From: a bacterium
GTDB taxonomy: Bacteria; Armatimonadota; Zipacnadia; Zipacnadales; Zipacnadaceae
NCBI GenBank assembly: GCA_030602615.1
Contig: JAUVZM010000010.1
Coordinates: 1-56,393 of the forward strand
Reading direction: 5' to 3'
DNA: 56,393 nt
The translations under genes were made by a program, and so were the position numbers. The stretch's first letter is position 1. Each line of letters starts with the position of its first letter. Below the pieces are notes generated by a model that saw nothing but the letters and a program-made list of their open reading frames with translations, ran no database searches and was not told the origin of the DNA. Shown in pieces: positions 16,398 to 24,649 of this stretch.

Positions 16398-17522
16398 ATG
16401 GAAAAGGAAAAGCCTCGCTTTTGCGTGATGGGAGCCGGTCATGGCGGTACGGCCATGGCAGCACATCTGGCCCTGAAGGGTTTTGAAGTTAATCTTTACA
16501 ACCGCTCCGAGGAGCGACTGATCCCTGTTAAGGAAAGGGGCAATATTGAACTGCTTGCCCCCGGACTGGATGACGTGGAGGGGGGACTGGCTCCCATAAA
16601 ACTGGCTACCACCGACGCCGGCGAAGCGCTATGCGATGCTGATATGGTAATGGTGGTGGTGCCGGCCACGGCCCACTCGCTTATGGCCGAGGTGGCCGCC
16701 CCACACCTGCGCGATGGGCAGATCGTGGTGCTTCATCCCGGGCGGACCGGCGGTGCTTTGGAATTCCGTCATATAATAACAGATGCAGGCTGCACTGCTG
16801 ACGTACTGATCAGCGAAGCTCAAACCTTCATCTACGCCAGCCGTGCGACACAGCCCGCCCAGGTGCGGATCTTTTCGATGAAAAACAGCGTCCCAGTGGC
16901 AGCTATTCCTAGCTACCGCACCAGCGAGCTAGTCACGGCACTGCGCGTCGCCTATCCCCAGTTTGTGCCGGGAGATAACGTGCTAAAAACAAGTCTGAAC
17001 AACGTGGGTGTCATCTTTCATCCGACCGTGCTAGCGATGAATGCCGGTCGGGTCGAAGATACTCACGGCGACTTCCAGTATTATCTACAGGGCATTACAC
17101 CCTCGGTGGCCCAGGTTCTGGAGGAGATGGACCGGGAGCGAGTCAGACTGGGGGATGCGCTGGGCGTCGGAGTTATGTCGGCGCGCAACTGGCTGTTCGT
17201 GGCCTACAGCGCCGCTGGCAGTAACCTTCACGAAGCAATAGCCGCCAATCCGGGCTACAAGGGGATAATGGCTCCGCCAACAGTTGCTCATCGTTACATT
17301 CTGGAGGATGTGCCCACCGGCCTGGTGCCGATGGTGTCACTGGGTAAGATGCTGGGGGTAGAGATGCCGACGATGGAAGGAGTAATCCAGCTTGCATCCT
17401 GCCTGGTGGGCAGAGACCTGCGGGCTGAGGGACGCACCGCCGAGAACTTGGGCCTGGCCGGCCTGACCATTCGTCAAATCCAGCGCCTGGTTATGGAGGG
17501 AGAGCCCGGTGAGCCAAACTGA
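16398..17522 (+). CDS. NAD/NADP octopine/nopaline (opine) dehydrogenase family protein
   Basis: A 374-residue oxidoreductase. The Rossmann motif VMGAGHGGTAMAAHLALKG is at the N-terminus and is followed by an alpha-helical C-terminal domain with LNNVGVIFHPTVLAMNAG, where the conserved His of opine dehydrogenases lies. Family members form or cleave secondary amines between amino acids and 2-oxoacids; metallophore-type relatives also exist. The ATG at 16398 is chosen because of the strong GAGGAGGA seven bases before it; the frame is open further upstream. Its last 14 bases overlap the B12-binding gene, so the two products are made together. Confidence 0.83.
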   Translation: MEKEKPRFCVMGAGHGGTAMAAHLALKGFEVNLYNRSEERLIPVKERGNIELLAPGLDDVEGGLAPIKLATTDAGEALCDADMVMVVVPATAHSLMAEVAAPHLRDGQIVVLHPGRTGGALEFRHIITDAGCTADVLISEAQTFIYASRATQPAQVRIFSMKNSVPVAAIPSYRTSELVTALRVAYPQFVPGDNVLKTSLNNVGVIFHPTVLAMNAGRVEDTHGDFQYYLQGITPSVAQVLEEMDRERVRLGDALGVGVMSARNWLFVAYSAAGSNLHEAIAANPGYKGIMAPPTVAHRYILEDVPTGLVPMVSLGKMLGVEMPTMEGVIQLASCLVGRDLRAEGRTAENLGLAGLTIRQIQRLVMEGEPGEPN

Positions 17523-19170
17523 GCGAACCGTTGTCGCCGGGGCTCTGGGCAACTGCGTGCATGTGGCCGGGGTGCTGAGTTTTCTGAATCTGGCTCGCTC
17601 TGTTGGGTATGAAACCACTTTTCTAGGGCCAGCGACCAGCGTCGCCGAATTTGTAAGCGCAATCGAGAAGCACCGACCTGAACTGGTGGCAATAAGCTAC
17701 CGGCTGACTCCCCAGGTCGCCGAGGCCCTCATCAGCGAGCTTCAGCAACTCCTGAGCGAACGCGACCTTCTAGGCAGACGCTTTGTCTTTGGCGGAACGC
17801 CGCCGGTGGCGCAGGTTGCCAAAAAAAGCGGGCTATTCGAGCGGGTATTCACCGGCGAGGACGGCCCTGAAGAAGTCCTGGCGTTTCTGCGTGGCGAAGA
17901 GCGCGAAGGCGGGCAGGAAAGCTGGGGCAACACGTTACTGGAGCGAGTTGCTAACAGGCAGCCTTATCCCCTGCTGCGGCACCACTACGGCCAACCGGAG
18001 GTGGCTACCACAGTCGCAGGAGCGCGTCAGATAGCCGAGGCGCAAGTGCTCGACATCCTTTCCCTGGGGCCCGACCAGAACGCTCAGGAGAGCTTCTTCC
18101 GCCCGGAAGAGATGAAGCCAGAACAGTCCGGTGCCGGGGGGGTGGCTCTGCGCTCACCGGAAGACCTTGAGGCGATTTACGAAGCGACGCGTACCGGCAA
18201 CTACCCCCTGGTGCGCATTTACGGCGGGACCCGTGATCTGATAAAGTGGGCCAAGCTGGCGGTGGAAACAATCAATAATGCCTGGGGCGCGATTCCGCTG
18301 TGCTGGTACAATACTCTCGATGGCCGCTCGAGCCGTCCGCCGCGTCAGTCAATCACCGAAAACCAGCAGGCCATGACCTGGTACGCCCAGCGGGGCATTC
18401 CCGTCGAGTGCAACGAAGCTCACCACTGGAGCATGCGCGACGCTCATGATACAATTGCCGTGGTCGCCGCCTACCTGGGAGCCTATAACTGCAAGGCAGT
18501 GGGCGCGGATACCTATATCGCTCAGTATATGTTCAGCTCGCCGGCGGCGATCTCTCCGGCGATGGACCTGGCCAAGATGCTGGCGAAAATAGAACTGATT
18601 GAGTCGCTGCATGACGATGATTTCACCGCGCTGCGGCAGACGCGAGCCGGCCTGCTCAGTTTTGCGGCAGATATGGACGTCGCCAAGGGACAATTGGCGG
18701 CCTCCACCGTTATTCAACTGACAATTGAGCCGGCCATTATCCATGTGGTGGGATACTCGGAGGGCGACCATGCAGCAACTGCCAACGAAGTCATCGAAAG
18801 CTGCCGGATTGTCCACGGCGTGATCCGCAACTGCCGGATAGATATGCCCCAGATGACTGTTGATCCCTGCGTCCAGGAGCGCAAGGAAGAATTGGTCAGT
18901 GACGCGAACTTGCTGATAGAAGCTATCAAATCACTGGGCAGGGGCCAATCCGATCCGCTGACTGACCCGGAAGTCATTGCCCAGGCCATCGAAATCGGGT
19001 TGCTTGACGCCCCACACCTGATGGGCAACCCGGACGCCGCTGGCAAGCTAGCCACCGCGCCAGTGGACGGCGCAATCCGCGCCCTTGACCTGGAGACTGG
19101 AGAGATATTGACAGAAGAAGAACGCATCGCCACGCTCCTGGGCGTAAGCGCTAGAAAGGCCGTGGACTGA
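17509..19170 (+). CDS. B12-binding domain protein, glutamate-mutase-like
   Basis: A 553-residue protein. Residues ~8-130 form a cobalamin-binding Rossmann domain: GNCVHVAGVLSF, LVAISYRLTP and FVFGGTPP, with the cobalt-binding His kept in HVAG. The Asp of the usual DxHxxG is replaced by Cys. Residues ~170-500 look like a TIM barrel related to methylaspartate/ornithine mutase large subunits, with SITENQQAMTWYAQRG and VGADTYIAQYMF. The architecture suggests carbon-skeleton or amine migration, or a methyl shuttle, with adenosyl- or methylcobalamin. The start GTG follows GGAGG and overlaps the opine-dehydrogenase-like gene; the next gene starts one base after its stop. Confidence 0.72.
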   Translation: MSQTERTVVAGALGNCVHVAGVLSFLNLARSVGYETTFLGPATSVAEFVSAIEKHRPELVAISYRLTPQVAEALISELQQLLSERDLLGRRFVFGGTPPVAQVAKKSGLFERVFTGEDGPEEVLAFLRGEEREGGQESWGNTLLERVANRQPYPLLRHHYGQPEVATTVAGARQIAEAQVLDILSLGPDQNAQESFFRPEEMKPEQSGAGGVALRSPEDLEAIYEATRTGNYPLVRIYGGTRDLIKWAKLAVETINNAWGAIPLCWYNTLDGRSSRPPRQSITENQQAMTWYAQRGIPVECNEAHHWSMRDAHDTIAVVAAYLGAYNCKAVGADTYIAQYMFSSPAAISPAMDLAKMLAKIELIESLHDDDFTALRQTRAGLLSFAADMDVAKGQLAASTVIQLTIEPAIIHVVGYSEGDHAATANEVIESCRIVHGVIRNCRIDMPQMTVDPCVQERKEELVSDANLLIEAIKSLGRGQSDPLTDPEVIAQAIEIGLLDAPHLMGNPDAAGKLATAPVDGAIRALDLETGEILTEEERIATLLGVSARKAVD

Positions 19171-19171
19171 A

Positions 19172-20266
19172 ATGAAAATTCGTCTTAAGCAGCAAACGGG
19201 GATAACTTTGGTGCTGGCTGCCGTTCTCGCCGTGCAGGACTTGGGGCTGACTGCAGTTATGGCAGCCCCGAGGCCAGACAGTATTGGCGTTGCCGCACCC
19301 ACCCCAAGCGAGAAGCCCCGACCGGTGCGATCGATAAATGTCGGCCCTGGTCCTGCATTATCCACTGAGGAGGCGATGTGGGCAAGGCACTTTCCGCCGG
19401 CTCAGCCTGTGCTGGGATTAGATGACGTTATCGAAAGCCTCTCGATCACCGAGGCGACTGTGTCCACAATATTGAGCATATTGGGCAATGATTATGGGCT
19501 GCGCCATGGGATTGAGCAAATCTGGTGGAAGATACCCGAGGCGGAGCCCAAGCTCCTTTCGTTCGAGGTCAACGAGATAAGAGTGCACGATCTGTTGGAT
19601 AAGCTTGTGAGTTTGGATCCGCGCTATTTGTGGACCAGCGATGGGGAATACGTCAATTTCATCTTGCGAGCCGCCTATGAAACCGCCGATTATCCACTCA
19701 GCATTATCATTCCCGAATTTGAAGTCATAGATGCTGCGTACGCACATGCTAGCATGAGAATATTAAGGGTCGTTCGTGAACAAACGGGGTTGGTAACGGG
19801 TGGAGGGCTGCGTCACTCACCAGACTTCGGGCCAAAAGTTACATTCTCCGTTGAGAACGCCACGCCGCGCGAGATACTCAACGAGATAGCTCGCCAGGCC
19901 GATATGTCCTGGCGGGTCAGGCCTTGGGAGCCGAGCAATATCGCGAGTATTCTCATGGCTCGAAGAATACCTATATCCGAAGAACCACCTTTTCACTGGG
20001 TAGGAATCAGGCAGGTACTGGAGCGCGCAGGCTTCCAGGTCCACTGGAATGCCGTAACGAGCGAGGTTACCGCGGTCAAGAACCAGGTCAGCTTACAACT
20101 ACAGGTTGGGCAGCCTCAAGCCCTGTTTAGGGGAAGGGACACAAGAATCCTACCTGGCGCGCCCAGAATCGTCGCCGGCCACATGCAAGTAGCGGAGTCG
20201 TTTGCCGCGCAGCTCCTAACTCAATATCGGCGTTATTACTGGTATACTCCCCCCGAGGGCCACTAG
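19172..20266 (+). CDS. Secreted protein with STN-like repeats and copper-amine-oxidase-type stalk domain
   Basis: A 364-residue protein with an N-terminal signal peptide (hydrophobic residues ~10-30, ending near VMAAP). The middle contains two secretin/TonB short N-terminal-like segments: VNEIRVHDLLDKLVSLD and FSVENATPREILNEIARQA. The C-terminal ~80 residues resemble the copper amine oxidase N-terminal (stalk) domain: LQVGQPQALFRGRDTRILPG followed by AESFAAQLL. These modules bind or space extracellular structures and carry no catalytic site. It starts one base after the stop of the B12-binding gene, which is odd for an otherwise cytoplasmic operon. No enzymatic role can be assigned. Confidence 0.6.
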   Translation: MKIRLKQQTGITLVLAAVLAVQDLGLTAVMAAPRPDSIGVAAPTPSEKPRPVRSINVGPGPALSTEEAMWARHFPPAQPVLGLDDVIESLSITEATVSTILSILGNDYGLRHGIEQIWWKIPEAEPKLLSFEVNEIRVHDLLDKLVSLDPRYLWTSDGEYVNFILRAAYETADYPLSIIIPEFEVIDAAYAHASMRILRVVREQTGLVTGGGLRHSPDFGPKVTFSVENATPREILNEIARQADMSWRVRPWEPSNIASILMARRIPISEEPPFHWVGIRQVLERAGFQVHWNAVTSEVTAVKNQVSLQLQVGQPQALFRGRDTRILPGAPRIVAGHMQVAESFAAQLLTQYRRYYWYTPPEGH

Positions 20267-20350
20267 CAGAAGACGAATGTGTGGAAGAATGCAACTGATG
20301 AGAGGACGCAAATGGGGGGTACCTCCAGAGCAAGAAAGAAGCGATAGCAT

Positions 20351-21676
20351 ATGACCCGGTCAGAACCTATTCTGCAGGTTGCACTGGACTTTACTAATCT
20401 CAGCCGGGCGCTGCGGGCGGCCAAAGAGGCCGTCGCCGGTGGCGCGCAGTGGCTGGAGGCCGGCACGCCCCTGATTAAGTGCGAGGGGCTGGAGGCGGTG
20501 CGGGCGCTGAAGCGAGAGTTCCCCGACCATACCGTGGTCGCCGATATGAAGACGATGGACGCGGGCCGTGTGGAGGTGGAGACGGCTGCGCAGGCCGGAG
20601 CCGATGTGGTGACGGTGCTGGGCGGAGCCTCCGATGCCACCATTGAAGAGTGCATCGAAGCCGGCCAGCGCTACGATGCCCGGATAATGGTTGACCTTTG
20701 CGAGGTCGCTGAGCCGGCGGCGCGAGGCCGCGCTGTCCAGGAGCTGGGGGCGGCGATTATTGGCGTGCACTGCCCTGTTGACGTGCAGATGCGCGGCGAA
20801 GACCCCCTCAAGGAACTCCGCGAGGTGGCCGAAGCCGTGAACATCCCCGTCGCAGTTGCCGGAGGCCTGAATTCTGAGACCGCACCGCTGGCCGTGGAGG
20901 CCGGCGCCGATATCATTATTGTCGGCGGCGCTATTGTCAAGGCTCCCGACGCCACCGAGGCCACCCGGATAATTCTCGAGGCAATGCGCAGCGGCGAGGC
21001 GGTAGCCACCGACCTGTATAAACGTGGCGGGCCCGAGCAGCTCCGCGAGATCTTCAGCAAATGCACAGCGGCCAACGTCTCTGATGCGATGCATCGCAAG
21101 GGCTGGCTGCCAGGGATCAACAGCATCAGCTCCGGGCTGCAAGCTGTCGGCCCGGCGCTGACCGTCTGGACCTATCCGGGCGACTGGGCCAAGTCAGTGG
21201 AAGCCATTGATGAGGCCGAGCCGGGGCAGGTGCTGGTGATAGATGTGCGCGGGGAGGGGCCGGCCGTCTGGGGTGAAGAAGCCAGCAAAAGCTGCCTGCA
21301 AGTCGGCATTGCTGGTGTTGTAATCAATGGCGCACTGCGTGACAGCGCCGAGATCCGCGAATTGGGCTTTCCCGCTTTTGCCGGGCTGATAGCACCGGCA
21401 GCTGGTGATCCCAAGGGCGTGGGGATGATTGGCGTGCCCCTGAAGATAGGCGAGACGACGGTGCGAACCGGCGACTGGGTGATTGCCAACGACGACGGCG
21501 TGGTGGTGGTGCCCCAGGAGCGGGCCGTGGATATCGCCAATCGCGCCCTGGCCGTGGTCGAGCGTGAGGGTCGCGAGAAGGCGGAAATTGACGCCGGCAG
21601 CACGCTGGGCAAGGTCGTCGAGCTGGAGCGCTGGGAACAGCAGCGGGCAGATACCCCAAGCACCGACGAAGAATAG
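20351..21676 (+). CDS. 3-hexulose-6-phosphate synthase fused to RraA-like aldolase domain
   Basis: A 441-residue two-domain protein. Residues ~5-210 are of the orotidine-decarboxylase fold with LQVALDFTNLSRAL and the DxKxxD motif in VVADMKTMDAG, as in hexulose-6-phosphate synthase or keto-gulonate-phosphate decarboxylase. Residues ~225-430 are RraA/HMG-aldolase-like: ANVSDAMHRKG, AVGPALTVWTYPGDW and INGALRDSAEIRELGFP. The first family condenses formaldehyde with ribulose-5-phosphate; the second often cleaves 4-hydroxy-2-oxo acids. Fusions of this kind are known, mostly in archaea and some bacteria, with unclear overall role. It lies between the secreted stalk protein and a ketopantoate-reductase-like gene. 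Confidence 0.83.
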   Translation: MTRSEPILQVALDFTNLSRALRAAKEAVAGGAQWLEAGTPLIKCEGLEAVRALKREFPDHTVVADMKTMDAGRVEVETAAQAGADVVTVLGGASDATIEECIEAGQRYDARIMVDLCEVAEPAARGRAVQELGAAIIGVHCPVDVQMRGEDPLKELREVAEAVNIPVAVAGGLNSETAPLAVEAGADIIIVGGAIVKAPDATEATRIILEAMRSGEAVATDLYKRGGPEQLREIFSKCTAANVSDAMHRKGWLPGINSISSGLQAVGPALTVWTYPGDWAKSVEAIDEAEPGQVLVIDVRGEGPAVWGEEASKSCLQVGIAGVVINGALRDSAEIRELGFPAFAGLIAPAAGDPKGVGMIGVPLKIGETTVRTGDWVIANDDGVVVVPQERAVDIANRALAVVEREGREKAEIDAGSTLGKVVELERWEQQRADTPSTDEE

Positions 21677-21712
21677 ATAGCGCAAAAGTATCGCATAAAC
21701 TGTCACAAAACG

Positions 21713-22684
21713 ATGTACCAGCCGAAAATGAACAGAAGTGACTCCCCCCAATCAGATTCAAGAAGTGTGGTCATTGTCGGCCCCGGGGCGATGGGTTGTC
21801 TGCACGCCGGCCTGCTGGGCAGGATGCCGCATCTCGATGTGGTGCTACTGGACTACCGCGCTAACCGGGCTGAACTTATCAACGAGCAGGGCGTCATCAT
21901 AGAGGCACCCGCAGACACCTACACTGTGCCTGTGCCCTGCACGGCCAATGCTCAAGAGCTGAGTACAGCCGATCTGGTCATCATCTTCACCAAGGTCTAC
22001 GATACAGCAGCGGCGGCGGAACACTGTGCACCGGTAGTTGGCCCCGCGACAGCAGTTCTCACTCTGCAGAATGGCCTGGGCAACTACCAGATACTTCAGC
22101 AGAATCTCCCGGCCGAGCAAGTGCTGGCCGGCACCACCTCCAGCGGCGCTACCTTGCTGAGTGTAGGGCAAGTACGCCAGGCGGGGCTGGGACAGATTGT
22201 GCTGGGTAGCCCGACCGGCAATAAGGCGCTGGCCGATAGCACAGCCGAGCTTCTCAAATCTGCGGGCCTTGAAGTGGAACTAACCGCCGATGTAGATGCC
22301 CTGCTGTGGAGCAAGATGCTGATAAATTGCGCCATCAATCCGCTCACAGCTCTCACCCGACAACGCAATGGTGAATTGCTCGAGATCGCAGCACTGCGCG
22401 ACCTGGCCGGGCAGGTGGCCGAGGAAGTCTACCGCGTCGGGCAGGCGGTCGGCATAGACTGGGGGGAGTTTGACCCGCGCCGGGCGGTTGAGGAGGTCTG
22501 TCGGGCCACGGCAGCCAATCAGTCTTCGATGCTCCAGGACATCCTGGCCGGGCGGCGCACCGAAGTAGAGTACATAACCGGAGCAGTGGTCCAGGCCGCA
22601 GAGCGCCACAGAGCTGCTGCCCCGCTGTGCCAGTGCCTGACTGCGTTAGTTGAGGGGCTTACCGACGCGGAACGCAAGGAATAG
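21713..22684 (+). CDS. Ketopantoate reductase family protein (PanE/ApbA)
   Basis: A 323-residue NADP-dependent 2-oxoacid reductase-like protein. The Rossmann motif VVIVGPGAMGCLHAGLLG follows an N-terminal tail of about 18 residues. The catalytic Lys and helix motif of PanE are visible in LLWSKMLINCAINPLTAL, and the C-terminal RRTEVEYITGAVVQAA is typical of the family. PanE makes pantoate for pantothenate synthesis, and panC and panD occur in this window 13 kb away; however, the local neighbours are catabolic, so a role as a different 2-hydroxyacid dehydrogenase is also plausible. No clear ribosome site precedes the ATG; a later start is possible. Confidence 0.8.
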   Translation: MYQPKMNRSDSPQSDSRSVVIVGPGAMGCLHAGLLGRMPHLDVVLLDYRANRAELINEQGVIIEAPADTYTVPVPCTANAQELSTADLVIIFTKVYDTAAAAEHCAPVVGPATAVLTLQNGLGNYQILQQNLPAEQVLAGTTSSGATLLSVGQVRQAGLGQIVLGSPTGNKALADSTAELLKSAGLEVELTADVDALLWSKMLINCAINPLTALTRQRNGELLEIAALRDLAGQVAEEVYRVGQAVGIDWGEFDPRRAVEEVCRATAANQSSMLQDILAGRRTEVEYITGAVVQAAERHRAAAPLCQCLTALVEGLTDAERKE

Positions 22685-22735
22685 TTTTCGCGGGGTAGCG
22701 GCAAGCTATACCCAGCACGCAAGGGAGACGAGACA

Positions 22736-23539
22736 GTGATTATTATTGGCGAACTGATTAACGGAACCCGAAAACGCGTCAAAGAGGCGATAGCCAGTCG
22801 CGATGAGAAGTATATTGCTGACCTGGCCGTTAGAGAGGACGAGGCCGGCGCAGATTTCATAGATTGTAATCCGGGCACGATCGGCGAGCAGGAAGCCAAG
22901 GATATGCAGTGGCTGGTGGAAACGACTCAGGCGGCCACTGATAAGCCGATTAGCTTTGATTCGCCCAATCCGGAGGCTATCCAACGGGGGCTGGCCACCT
23001 ACAACGGCGCGGCAATGCCGATGATAAACTCAGTCACGTTGGAGCCGGGGAGCATCGAGAAGATGCTACCGATTGTCCTGGAGGCCCAGGTCAACGTAGT
23101 GGCGCTTGCCCTGAGCGAGGAAGGCATGCCCACCCAGGCCGGGCAGCGCGAAGAGGTTGCTTGCCGACTGATTGACCGGCTCGTCGCCGGCGGAATTGAG
23201 CCGGAGCAGATATTCGTGGACCCGGTCATCGCTCCACTGAGCACTCAGACCGAGGTCGGCCAGCATATCTTCCAGGCGATCGCGGCGATTCGCGACTACT
23301 GCCCGGAATGCCATGTTACCTGCGGCCTGAGCAATATCTCGTTTGGCCTACCCAACCGCCAGTTGATGAACCGCGCCTTCATCGGCCCCGCAATGCAGGC
23401 GGGCATGGACTCGGCGGTAATGGACCCGCTCGACGAGCAACTAATGGCCCAGGTAATCGCCACCGAAGCACTGCTGGGCGAAGATGAGTTCTGTATGAAC
23501 TATCTGCAGGCCTACCGCGCTGGAAAGCTGGATGTGTAG
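22736..23539 (+). CDS. Pterin-dependent methyltransferase, AcsE/MtrH-like (DHPS fold)
   Basis: A 267-residue TIM-barrel protein with the pterin-binding core: EDEAGADFIDCNPG, FDSPNPEAIQRGL, MINSVTLEPGS, IFVDPVIAPLST and CGLSNISFGLPNR. These match methyltetrahydrofolate:corrinoid/iron-sulfur protein methyltransferases. It would move a methyl group between tetrahydrofolate and a corrinoid protein. No corrinoid iron-sulfur protein subunits or acetyl-CoA synthase genes are beside it; the only corrinoid-binding candidate nearby is the mutase-like protein at 17.5 kb. The GTG start at 22736 has GGGAG ten bases upstream. Confidence 0.86.
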   Translation: MIIIGELINGTRKRVKEAIASRDEKYIADLAVREDEAGADFIDCNPGTIGEQEAKDMQWLVETTQAATDKPISFDSPNPEAIQRGLATYNGAAMPMINSVTLEPGSIEKMLPIVLEAQVNVVALALSEEGMPTQAGQREEVACRLIDRLVAGGIEPEQIFVDPVIAPLSTQTEVGQHIFQAIAAIRDYCPECHVTCGLSNISFGLPNRQLMNRAFIGPAMQAGMDSAVMDPLDEQLMAQVIATEALLGEDEFCMNYLQAYRAGKLDV

Positions 23540-23606
23540 TCTCGCCGGGCCGTGCTCAATAGCAAATCTCGGATAACTCTATCTTCGTTGAAATGGAGGA
23601 TATCGG

Positions 23607-24545
23607 TTGAAAACACTTATCATTGGTGGAACAGGTCACATTGGGACGAATCTCACGGGTATGCTCATCGAGGATGGAGAGGATGTCACCGTGATGTCCT
23701 CCGGCAGAACCCCCTTACCGGAGGGGGATTGGTACAATCGGGTCAAGTACATTACGATGGAATACTCGGAATCACTGCAAGCTGGCTCATTTGCTGCTAT
23801 GCTCAACGACGAAAGGCCTGCCGTGGTGGTGGACATCTTGCAGGGTGACATTGGCGCGGTCTATAGCGCCAGCCGAGAAGCCGGGGTGTCTCACTTGGTG
23901 GCCTGTGGCTCGATTTGGATGCTTGGGCGACCTAAAGTCGTGCCAACCCCAGAGGTTACGCAAACTGAGTGCCCGTTCGAGGGCTATCAACAACGCTACA
24001 GTGAACTACTGCAGACCCTTGAGCTATCCAAGAACGAAGAGCTTGCTTTTACTGCCATTATGCCGCCGAACATCTGTGGCCCGGGCAAGATCCCGCTTGA
24101 GGGGATGGGAGGGCGTTCGCTCGAGGTGCATCAAGCGCATCAGCGCGGTGAGGAAGTGACCCTTCCTTACCCGGGGACGAACCTCATCGGTCCTTGTGAC
24201 GCTGAAGATGTAGCCTATGGATTCTTTTGTGCGGTGAAAAACAGAGAGAGCGCTGCTGGTGAGATCTTCAACGTAGGGTCGGCGTATGCATTAACGGCGG
24301 AACGGTTCATGGCGACCTACGGCCAGATCTACAAGACCGCTATACCTGTCAGATATGTGTCAGCAGAGACCTATGTCGCAGAGATATCACCGGATATTGG
24401 CGCTCACTTTCATCTCCTTGAGCACATGTGCCCGGATATCTCCAAGATCTCCTCGCGACTTGGATACCATCCGAGATACACCCCTGAGGAGACTATGGAG
24501 CGAGGAGTGAAGTGGATGTTCGATATGGAGCTACTCAAGTCCTGA
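23607..24545 (+). CDS. NAD-dependent epimerase/dehydratase (extended SDR)
   Basis: A 312-residue extended short-chain dehydrogenase. The cofactor motif is TLIIGGTGHIGTNLTGML at the very N-terminus, and substrate-side phrases include VACGSIWMLGR and MPPNICGPGKIP. The usual YxxxK pair is not obvious: after the Ser of GSIWM the tyrosine region reads GYQQRYSELLQ with no Lys three residues on, so catalysis may be atypical. The start is a TTG with GGAGG eight bases upstream. It is placed between the pterin methyltransferase and an amidohydrolase, so it probably acts on a sugar or small carboxylic acid in the same pathway. Confidence 0.78.
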   Translation: MKTLIIGGTGHIGTNLTGMLIEDGEDVTVMSSGRTPLPEGDWYNRVKYITMEYSESLQAGSFAAMLNDERPAVVVDILQGDIGAVYSASREAGVSHLVACGSIWMLGRPKVVPTPEVTQTECPFEGYQQRYSELLQTLELSKNEELAFTAIMPPNICGPGKIPLEGMGGRSLEVHQAHQRGEEVTLPYPGTNLIGPCDAEDVAYGFFCAVKNRESAAGEIFNVGSAYALTAERFMATYGQIYKTAIPVRYVSAETYVAEISPDIGAHFHLLEHMCPDISKISSRLGYHPRYTPEETMERGVKWMFDMELLKS

Positions 24546-24649
24546 GGAAAAGCATGTCGGCGCCAAGGCGAGAATCGCTTTGGCTCGCCCACCGCGCCGG
24601 GAAGTTGTGGCCGCCAAATGCTCAACAGCAGATTAAGGAGGATGCATCA

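Noticed and set aside
20360-21142. Leftward open frames of 260 and 151 codons
   Set aside because: They mirror the HPS-RraA fusion gene and arise from its GC-rich codon use; they show no family features.
21713-22684. Joining the ketopantoate-reductase-like gene to the pan operon at 35 kb
   Set aside because: It lies 13 kb away in a different operon with catabolic neighbours; its role in pantothenate synthesis is possible but not supported by position.
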